A stretch of 48,083 nucleotides of DNA from Oscillospiraceae bacterium. Its GTDB lineage: Bacteria > Bacillota > Clostridia > Oscillospirales > Ruminococcaceae. Below are positions 41,803 through 48,083 of the stretch, piece by piece. Each line of letters opens with the position of its first letter. Position 1 is the stretch's first letter. The position numbers and the translations under genes are program-made. The stretch spans positions 1 to 48,083 of the forward strand of contig CAAGCE010000163.1 in the NCBI GenBank assembly GCA_900768245.1, in the 5' to 3' direction. The notes under the pieces were generated by a model. That model was not told where the DNA came from. It made no database searches and worked only from the letters and a program-made list of their open reading frames with translations.

Positions 41803-42612
41803 TTAACGCTTCTTCTTATACGGGCAAAGCATTCTTTCAATAACGCCCATCAGCCAGAAGCTCAGGATACCTATAACAGCACTTATCAGCACAATGTCCC
41901 AGAATACAAGTCTTGTCATACCGCCTTTAAGCGACTGCGACAACATACAGCCAAGTCCGTTTCCGCCCTGAAGCGTATCAACAAGTATCGAAGCCGTTAT
42001 TGCCATTGGTGCCGATATTTTAAGTCCTGTAAAAAAATACGGGATACAGGCAGGGATAAGCGTTTTGGTATAAAGCTGAAATTTATTTGCGGCATATGAA
42101 AACATAAGCTCATGCTTTTCACGCTCTACCGATTTGAAACCTGCAAGCACATTCGTCGAAACAGGATAAAATGTAAGTATCGCTGCGATAACGATTCGTG
42201 ATTTGTTGATGTCCCCCGTTACGGCAAGAATAATAGGAGCCATACCAAGTATCGGGATTACCTGAATAAGCATTAAGTACGGGAATGCTATTTTTTCAAC
42301 TACTTTTGAAAGATTCATAAGCAAAGCTAAGATAAAGCCTGCCGCTGTACCGATCAGAAAACCTATACCTGCACGAAGAAGTGTTTCCTTGCAGCTCATT
42401 CCGATAAGCTGTGCCATTGTCATCTGACCGCTGACCTTATTGCTGCTGAAAAAGCTTCCGATCATCTGTGTAATGTGCGGCAGTATATTAACAGGTGTTC
42501 TTTTCGTTGCCGCAACAATAAACGCAAATATCTCCCAGATAATTATGATACCTATTACCCACACCAGTGTGACCGCTTTTTTTGAACAGAGAAAGCTCTT
42601 TATCTTATTCAT
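41803..42612 (-). CDS. ABC importer permease (second subunit)
   Basis: A 269-residue membrane protein. The loop ELMFSYAANKFQLYTKTLIPACIPYFFTGLKISAPMAITASILVDTL is the coupling EAA motif of the nitrate/sulfonate/taurine family. The first helix is VTLVWVIGIIIIWEIFAFIVAA. It lies 12 bp after the ATPase gene and 92 bp before the other permease. Two different permeases with one ATPase suggest a heterodimeric channel. Confidence 0.88.
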   Translation of the reverse strand: MNKIKSFLCSKKAVTLVWVIGIIIIWEIFAFIVAATKRTPVNILPHITQMIGSFFSSNKVSGQMTMAQLIGMSCKETLLRAGIGFLIGTAAGFILALLMNLSKVVEKIAFPYLMLIQVIPILGMAPIILAVTGDINKSRIVIAAILTFYPVSTNVLAGFKSVEREKHELMFSYAANKFQLYTKTLIPACIPYFFTGLKISAPMAITASILVDTLQGGNGLGCMLSQSLKGGMTRLVFWDIVLISAVIGILSFWLMGVIERMLCPYKKKR

Positions 42613-42624
42613 TCAAAGCCCCCC

Positions 42625-43398
42625 TTAAACGCCCTCAAAGCTGTTTCGTACCTTTGCGACCAGTTCAGTAAACTCTGGAGTATTTTTCATTTCCATTGTG
42701 CGTGGTCTCGGAAGATCAATGTCAACTACTGCCGAAAGTCTGCCCGGATGCGGCGAAAGTACACAAACCCTATCGGAAAGGAAAACCGACTCCTGAATAT
42801 TATGTGTTACGAAAACAATTGTCTTATTGGTTTTACGCCATATTCTTAATAAGTCCTCATGGAGCTTTTCACGGGTAAACTCATCAAGTGCCGAAAAAGG
42901 TTCATCCATAAGAAGTATCTCGGGACGTATCGCCAATGCTCTTGCAATACCTACTCTCTGCTGCATACCGCCTGAAAGCTGATTGGGATAATGATTTGCA
43001 AAATCCGAAAGTCCCACAAGCTCAAGCATTTTTTCAGCACGTTCTTCACGTTCAGCTTTCGGGATATGCATGATTTCAAGGGGAAGCATTACATTTCTTT
43101 TTACTGTACGCCAGTCATAAAGCACTGCTCCTTGGAAAACAATACCGTAACGCTGCTTAAGACGAGCAGCTTTGGGAGTTTCACCTCCGACTGTGATCGT
43201 ACCCTGTGTCGGCTGGAGAAGATCTGCCATAATTCTCAATAAAGTTGTTTTTCCGCATCCTGATGGACCGAGAAGTGAAATAAACTCGCCCTTTTTAATA
43301 TCAAGTGAAACGCTTGTAAGTGCGGTAACATCTCTGCCATCTGTTGTTTTATACACCATACCGATGTTATCAAGCATAATTTCTGTATTTTCGCTCAT
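42625..43398 (-). CDS. ABC importer ATP-binding protein (SsuB/TauB-like)
   Basis: A 257-residue ATPase: Walker A LLGPSGCGKTTLLR, signature LSGGMQQRVGIARAL, Walker B ILLMDEPFSALDEFTR, switch VFVTHNIQESVFL. It is the first gene of the pyrimidine-type operon. Upstream are a promoter (43562-43590) with an internal palindrome and a leader containing a terminator hairpin, so the entire operon is probably regulated at both initiation and elongation. Confidence 0.93.
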   Translation of the reverse strand: MSENTEIMLDNIGMVYKTTDGRDVTALTSVSLDIKKGEFISLLGPSGCGKTTLLRIMADLLQPTQGTITVGGETPKAARLKQRYGIVFQGAVLYDWRTVKRNVMLPLEIMHIPKAEREERAEKMLELVGLSDFANHYPNQLSGGMQQRVGIARALAIRPEILLMDEPFSALDEFTREKLHEDLLRIWRKTNKTIVFVTHNIQESVFLSDRVCVLSPHPGRLSAVVDIDLPRPRTMEMKNTPEFTELVAKVRNSFEGV

Positions 43399-43472
43399 TT
43401 CAATCCATCCTTTCCAATGAATCAGTGTTCAATATACAAATATATTGCCGCACTATCTTAATATAAGAAAAA

Positions 43473-43512
43473 AAACAGACAAAGCGTTTATTACCGACGC
43501 CATTGTCTGTTT
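43473..43512 (-). terminator. Leader terminator of the pyrimidine operon
   Basis: On the minus strand AAACAGACAA pairs with TTGTCTGTTT (10 bp, extended by GCG/CGC across a bulge), followed by eight T. It lies about 75 bases before the first gene and about 45 bases after the expected transcription start. The leader segment AGACAAAGC (43533-43541, minus) can pair with GCTTTGTCT of the terminator's 3' arm, giving an alternative structure. Confidence 0.7.
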
Positions 43513-43561
43513 AATATTTTGAATTTTTATTTGCTTTGTCTTGCATTTGTTCTATGCTTTG

Positions 43562-43590
43562 ATTATATCAGCATTGTGCTGATAAGTCAA
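43562..43590 (-). promoter_or_regulatory. Promoter with palindromic operator in the spacer
   Basis: Minus strand TTGACT (43585-43590), 17-bp spacer, TATAAT (43562-43567). The spacer contains ATCAGCA-caa-TGCTGAT, a 7-bp-arm inverted repeat centred between the two boxes, an arrangement typical of a repressor site. Confidence 0.7.
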
Positions 43591-43704
43591 AGATGGCTGC
43601 AAAAAATTATCTTTATTCTACATTTTGTTGTATATGATATATAATAGTCAAATAATTTTGTGCATTTTGATGTTTAATAGGTTTTTTAGGCTTAATTCAA
43701 AGCA

Positions 43705-43749
43705 AAATATGCTAAAGCACAACAACATAAATTGTGCTTTAGCATATTT
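43705..43749. repeat. Long perfect hairpin in the intergenic region
   Basis: Arms AAATATGCTAAAGCACAA and TTGTGCTTTAGCATATTT pair over 18 bp with a 9-nt loop. No gene reads into it on either strand from nearby. It could be an orphan terminator, an element remnant or a small RNA hairpin. Other parts of 43399-43966 show only the operon promoter and leader. Confidence 0.55.
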
Positions 43750-43966
43750 ATATGATCTGACATTGCAAGAATAAATGAATTTTTTAAATTACAAAATTTC
43801 GTTTAATATACTACACTGTTAAAACAAACACCGCAGCTGTTTATCAAAACCTTATGAGATCATCATAAGACATTGAAGCTAAAAAAACTTATGTATATCA
43901 AATTGTTATTGTTCATCAAATTTCAGCATATACATAAATAGAAATACTATGTATTGGAGTGAGCTT

Positions 43967-44110
43967 ATGAAGTTCAAGTCATATCGGGACGTTGAAGACC
44001 GTGCTGTTATTCTCGGTGAATACATCATTGAACACAAAGCTACTGTTCGTGCCGCTGCTAAACAGTTTGGAATTTCAAAATCTACTGTACATACAGTCGT
44101 TACTATTTAG
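43967..44110 (+). pseudogene. spoIIID: Truncated SpoIIID-like sporulation regulator
   Basis: A 47-codon ORF with GGAG seven bases upstream of ATG. The product resembles the first half of SpoIIID: ILGEYIIEHKATVRAAAKQFGISKSTVHTVV, in which the helix-turn-helix KQFGISKSTVH is intact. Intact SpoIIID is about 80-90 residues and continues after the helix-turn-helix with a basic C-terminal part; here the frame stops at TAG right after it. The gene is therefore truncated. A terminator follows at 44141-44186. It might still bind DNA weakly, but loss of function is likely. Confidence 0.75.
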
Positions 44111-44140
44111 AAAATGTTATTTGGATAATCAATTAAACTG

Positions 44141-44186
44141 AAAATGCTATGCAAACGACAGAACAAAGCCGCTTACATAGCATTTT
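44141..44186 (+). terminator. Terminator after the spoIIID fragment
   Basis: Arms AAAATGCTATG and CATAGCATTTT, 11-bp perfect stem with a 24-nt loop, followed by ATTTTTTTG on the plus strand. Confidence 0.65.
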
Positions 44187-44305
44187 ATTTTTTTGATTTT
44201 GAGTCAGTTCTCTTTACAAGCTGAGCAATTCTGATCAATTACATCTTATGGATTCTTTTCATTAGCTCAAACCAAACAATTTTTGACATTTACAGACAAT
44301 AACTA

Positions 44306-44334
44306 TTGACATTTGCCAATATATGAATTACAAT
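44306..44334 (+). promoter_or_regulatory. Promoter of the type III-A CRISPR operon
   Basis: TTGACA (44306-44311), 17-bp spacer, TACAAT (44329-44334), 27 bases upstream of the cas6 start codon. No CRISPR repeats are seen between 44187 and 44305. Confidence 0.7.
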
Positions 44335-44361
44335 TATATAAAAAACAAAGGCGGTATTAAT

Positions 44362-45144
44362 ATGATATGTCGATTAATATTATCATTATCTGTAACCGAC
44401 GACTTAAAAAACAGTAATAACTCTGATAAAAAATTTTTAACATACAATTCGGCTTCATTATTTCAGGGCATAATTATGGAAAATATAAGTACAGATTATG
44501 CCGATATTCTTCATTACTCACAGGTGCATCCTTACAGTCAATACACTTACAACGATGGTCACTTATTAAAATGGGTAATATCTGTTACTACACAAGAAGC
44601 ATACGAAAATATAATACTGCCTATATCAGCTATCAGCAAATTCTGCATAAAGCATAAGAAGCTTTGGCTCGATGTAACTGACAGACAGATCGAAACGACA
44701 GATTACAATAAACTAATAGATAAATACTATCTGGAGCATTGCAGCAACAGATATATCACGCTTAAATTTTTAACGCCTGCTTCATTTAAAAGTAATGGAA
44801 AATATGTTATCTTCCCTACCGCCAAGCTTATACTTAACGGTATTTTAAATAAATACAACTCATTTGCCTCTGACACAACTCTTGACGATGACGGCTTACT
44901 GCAATTTATTGCCGATAATACCGAGATAATTGAATATGACCTAAAAAGCAGAAAATTTCATCTCGAAGGCATTTCGATACCTTCATTTATCGGAACTGTA
45001 AAACTAAAAATATCAGGAAATAATGATTTTATATGTCTTGTAAATATGCTGCTGAAGTATGGCGAATATACGGGAGCAGGCATTAAAAACTCAATCGGAA
45101 TGGGCGCATATAAAATCATAGATCAGAAAGGAGATCTAAAATGA
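44362..45144 (+). CDS. cas6: CRISPR-associated endoribonuclease Cas6
   Basis: A 260-residue RAMP-fold protein that cleaves precursor crRNA within repeats. The start at 44362 (MICRLILSLSV) was chosen because AAAGGCGG lies 6-7 bases upstream; in-frame codons further upstream lie inside the promoter region. The C-terminal glycine-rich loop EYTGAGIKNSIGMGAYKI is the family signature. SLFQGIIMENI and YSQYTYNDGHLLKW in the N-terminal RRM are typical. It is the first gene of the locus and overlaps cas10 by 4 bp. Confidence 0.9.
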   Translation: MICRLILSLSVTDDLKNSNNSDKKFLTYNSASLFQGIIMENISTDYADILHYSQVHPYSQYTYNDGHLLKWVISVTTQEAYENIILPISAISKFCIKHKKLWLDVTDRQIETTDYNKLIDKYYLEHCSNRYITLKFLTPASFKSNGKYVIFPTAKLILNGILNKYNSFASDTTLDDDGLLQFIADNTEIIEYDLKSRKFHLEGISIPSFIGTVKLKISGNNDFICLVNMLLKYGEYTGAGIKNSIGMGAYKIIDQKGDLK

Positions 45145-47464
45145 CTGACAAAAGATTTAAACTGGCGGCAGGAGGACTTCTTCATGATGTCGGCAAGCTT
45201 CTATACCGATATAATGATCCAAGAAATCACAGCACAAGCGGGCGTGATCTTATTAAGCAATATATCACAGACAAGGATATTCTCGACTGTGTACAGTATC
45301 ACCACGGAAATATGCTGAAAAATTCCGATGTTGCCGATAATGCTTTATGTTATATAACTTACATTGCCGATAATATCGCCGCCTTCTCAGACAGACGCAA
45401 AAGTGAAAATGGTGAAGGCGGATTTGTAAGAAATATATCGTATCAGACTGTATTCAATATCCTAAATGGCAATAATGAAAAAAATTATATAAACCATCTA
45501 TGCTTAATACTGACGAGGTCATATATCCTCAGGATAACGAAACCGCTTATACAGATGATTTTTATGGAAAAGCAGTGGATATAATCAAAAACTCTCTTGC
45601 AGGTATAGAATATACATCTGATTATATCAACTCACTTTCTGAAGTCTTTGAAGCAGCGACCTCATATATTCCGTCTTCTACTCAGACAAATGAATTGCGT
45701 GATATATCATTATATGATCATGTAAAGCTTACTGCGGCATTTTCACTTTGCATATTTGATTATCTCTGTGAAAATAACATAACCGATTACAAAGATGCTC
45801 TCTTTAAAAACTCAGATAAATTCTACGATAAACCGGTTTTTCTCATTTATAGTGCAGATATAAGCGGAATACAGAATTTCATTTATAACATCAGCAGCAA
45901 AAATGCACTAAAAAGCCTTCGCTCACGTTCATTCTATCTTGAGCTTATAATGGAAACGGCCGTCGATACCTTGCTTGACAGGCTGTCACTGACTAAATGC
46001 AACGTTATGTACTCAGGCGGAGGACATACATATCTTATTCTTCCAAATACTCAAAATACCAAAGAAACAATAAAGACTTTTGAAAACGATCTGAATAAAT
46101 GGTTTATCGATAACTACGGTACAGAAATTTATATTGGCGGCGGGTATGCTGCCTGCTCTGCAAATGATTTGAAAAATAAAACAGACGGAAGTTACAGCAG
46201 GATCTTCAGAGAAATCAGCCAAAATATCTCCGAAAAGAAAATGAAACGGTATTCAGCTCCAGATATAAGAAAACTCAACTCTCATAAATCGGATGACAAT
46301 GAACGTGAGTGTGTAATATGCAAACGTTCAGATAAGCTTACTGAAGTCAACGGAAAATGCATTTGTGAACTATGTGCAGGTCTTCTTAAGCTTTCAGACA
46401 GCATAATTGATCCAAACAAAAAATGTTTTTATACAATACTTGACTGTAAACCAGATCAAAAAACCGCTGTTTCACTCCCGTTTGATCTGTTTCTGACTGT
46501 AAATTCTGCTGACGAACTTAAAGAAAATATGAAAAACAATGAGCATTATGTAAGAAGTTACAGCAAAAATTCAATGAATACAGGAAAAAGGCTTTCATCA
46601 AGAATTTGGGTCGGTGATTACTGCTCTGCAAAGGAATTTGCCATAATGGCTGAAAACAGCTGCGGAATAAAACGTATCGCTGTACTCCGTGCCGACATTG
46701 ATAATCTTGGTCAGACATTCGTTCACGGATTCGATGATAAATACAACACCATTTCGCGAACATCCGAACTTTCAGCCAAGCTTTCCCTTTTCTTTAAATA
46801 TAACATAAATTCCATAATGAAAAAACCTGTTTTCAGACTTAATGAAAACGCTGAAGGCGGAAGAAATGCCGCTATAATCTACTCGGGCGGCGATGATGTT
46901 TTCATTGTCGGAGGCTGGGACGATGTAATAGGTGCAGCTATTGATCTGAATAATGCTCTAAGGAAGTTTTCCTGCGGTGCTCTTACTATTTCAGCCGGCA
47001 TAGGAATCTATACTCCTACTTACCCGCTTTATTCAATGGCACAAAATTCAGGACGACTTGAAGACATAAGCAAGGGCAATGCCGGAAAAAACTCCGTGAC
47101 CCTGTTTGACGAAAACCACTGCTACCATTGGGACGAGCTGTGCAATAAGGTGATCGGTGAAAAATATGCACTGCTGAGAGAATTCATCTCAAACAATGAA
47201 AAGGGCAAGAGTTTATTATATAAGATTCTTGAACTTATTCGCTGCCGCAAGGAAAGCAACAAACTCAACATTGCAAGATTTGCTTACCTGCTTGGAAGAC
47301 TTGCCCCCGATAATAATGCACCGGAAGAAAAAGTTCAAAAATATAATAATTTTTCAAATGTCATGTATAGTTGGATACAGAATGATGAAGATGCAAAACA
47401 GCTTATAACCGCTATATATCTTTACGTTTACATGATAAGAGAGGAGAATAACGAAAATGAATGA
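45141..47464 (+). CDS. cas10: Cas10/Csm1, type III-A large subunit, frameshifted
   Basis: The signature subunit of type III effector complexes, which makes cyclic oligoadenylates and cuts DNA. The first frame (45141-45584) has the HD motif GGLLHDVGKLLYR and runs to NILNGNNEK. The second (to 47464) continues KPSMLNTDEVIYPQ, then a palm domain, a zinc ribbon (CVICKRSD...CICELC) and the second palm with SGGDDVFIVGG. They differ by -1 at the seven-A run 45478-45484. The joined product would be about 774 residues, normal for Csm1. All catalytic motifs are present. It overlaps cas6 and csm2. Confidence 0.87.
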
Positions 47465-47864
47465 AAAAGCATTTCTTGAAAAACTGACATATGTAAGTCA
47501 GGCAGAATCGGTTATCAAAAGTCTTGTAAGGGATCAAAGGAATCCAAATCAAATAGTCCTTACAACAAGCCAGCTAAGAAATATACTTGCTATGGTAAAT
47601 GAACTCTACACATCCGTACAGTATGACAAAAGTCCTGTCCTGTCAGATGACATACAATCAAAAATACAGTATGTAAAAATGAAAATAGCATATAATGTCG
47701 GTCGAGATTCATCAAGAGAAAAAGCTGTCAGAGATTTTGTTGCAAAATCAAAGCTTATGGAATATCTTAATATGGTCGGAAACAGCAGAGAAAAGCTGCT
47801 GCTTGTATGCAATTACACGGAAGCACTCGTTGCTTATCACAAATATTACGGCGGCAAAGATTGA
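47457..47864 (+). CDS. csm2: Csm2, type III-A small subunit
   Basis: A 135-residue all-helical protein, the small subunit that bridges the backbone and target RNA in the Csm complex. The sequence shows the typical pattern: AESVIKSL early, LTTSQLRNILAMVNELY, KIQYVKMKIAYNVGRD, VRDFVAKSKLMEYLN, and the C-terminal YTEALVAYHKYYGGKD. It overlaps cas10 by 8 bp and precedes csm3 by 18 bp. It is apparently intact. Confidence 0.9.
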   Translation: MNEKAFLEKLTYVSQAESVIKSLVRDQRNPNQIVLTTSQLRNILAMVNELYTSVQYDKSPVLSDDIQSKIQYVKMKIAYNVGRDSSREKAVRDFVAKSKLMEYLNMVGNSREKLLLVCNYTEALVAYHKYYGGKD

Positions 47865-47882
47865 TCGAAAGGATGATGAAAT

Positions 47883-47984
47883 ATGTATTCAAAAATTATT
47901 ATAAACGGTGAACTTGAAATTGTTACAGGACTTCATATCGGAACAGGCGGAGAATTTTCAGCAATAGGTCAAATGCAAAAGTAA
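47883..47984 (+). pseudogene. csm3: Csm3, truncated after about 33 codons
   Basis: Starts MYSKIIINGELEIVTGLHIG followed by TGGEFSAIG, the exact pattern of the Csm3 N-terminus, with a ribosome site AAAGGATG upstream. In normal Csm3 this continues with a segment such as DSPVVRDP and about 180 more residues, including the target-cleaving Asp. Here the frame passes through QMQK to a stop at 47982-47984, and the following sequence is unrelated. The gene is cut by an insertion or rearrangement at about 47968-47980. The remainder may resume beyond the window. Confidence 0.82.
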
Positions 47985-48083
47985 GTGCAACCCCTGAGAT
48001 CAAAACGCAAACATAAACCATAAAAACAGGTAAAATCAGCAGAAAAAAGTAACGAACCCATCAAAAAAACGCACAAAAACGCC
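47975..48083. mobile_element. Probable end of an insertion element inside csm3
   Basis: From about GCAAAAGTAAGTGCAACCCC onward the sequence is A-rich, non-coding in all frames over 100 bp, and does not continue Csm3. This is what the untranslated end of an insertion sequence would look like. The reverse-strand GTTGCACTTACTTTTGC end is reminiscent of IS30-type termini, but this is a weak recollection. The other end lies outside the window. Confidence 0.4.

Noticed and set aside
44187..44305. Possible CRISPR array upstream of cas6
   Set aside because: No direct repeats of 25-40 bp with regular spacing could be found; the stretch contains only AT-rich sequence and the cas6 promoter.
45500..47464. 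Separate Cas10 gene starting at ATG 45500
   Set aside because: No ribosome binding site precedes it and it would lack the HD domain; the preceding frame reads into it through the A7 run.

Overview
The window is AT-rich, with tightly packed genes in co-directional operons, purine-rich Shine-Dalgarno sites, SigA-type promoters and occasional TTG starts. It carries an anaerobe-type cobalamin operon, reductive pyrimidine degradation, a spoIIID relic and type III-A CRISPR genes. Together these suggest a low-GC anaerobic Firmicute, probably a gut Ruminococcus/Oscillospiraceae-like Clostridium. This is inferred from content only; no rRNA or tRNA gene was recognised.

Layout. (1) 149-6883, minus strand: late cobalamin biosynthesis, cobT-cobU-cobS-(short cobU-like)-cobC-cbiB-cobD-cobQ, behind a cobalamin riboswitch (about 7088-7316) and a terminator (6913-6952). 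A small inverted-repeat element lies exactly where the promoter is expected. (2) 7588-11273, minus: a MacB/FtsX-type ABC exporter with a repeat-rich extracellular region, behind a consensus promoter overlapped by a 17-bp-arm palindrome. (3) 11618-12383: an orphan small papain/C39-like protease, a MITE and a 58-aa protein. (4) 12430-15291, minus: an ABC-2 exporter behind a 26-codon leader ORF and an intrinsic terminator, which looks like an attenuator. (5) 15358-26052, minus: an accessory island with three dynamin-like GTPases, a Sel1-repeat protein that may carry a dead GTPase fold, a class I isoprenoid-synthase-like protein, an LRAT-like thiol enzyme and two unknowns. This is the best candidate for an undescribed membrane-acting system. 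(6) 26514-31060, plus: an XRE regulator with a heterodimeric ABC exporter. (7) 31273-43398, minus: NMT1-type ABC uptake system, hydA, preA, a pucR gene broken by an amber codon, a class III aminotransferase, an unknown 136-aa protein, a Zn amidase and an Fe-alcohol dehydrogenase. Read as a pathway, this takes uracil-like pyrimidines to dihydropyrimidine, N-carbamoyl-beta-alanine, beta-alanine, malonate semialdehyde and 3-hydroxypropionate. Its binding protein appears circularly permuted. (8) 43967-44110: a truncated spoIIID. (9) 44362-48083, plus: a type III-A CRISPR module, cas6-cas10-csm2-csm3. cas10 is frameshifted at an A7 run and csm3 is cut off after 33 codons by foreign-looking sequence. 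No CRISPR array is visible.

Mobile small elements link the regions. There are two families of roughly 100 and 161 bp with inverted termini (one apparently nested in the other at the left edge) and a third 77-bp element. One copy supplies the stop codon and last residues of the Fe-alcohol dehydrogenase gene; another lies within a short relic ORF.
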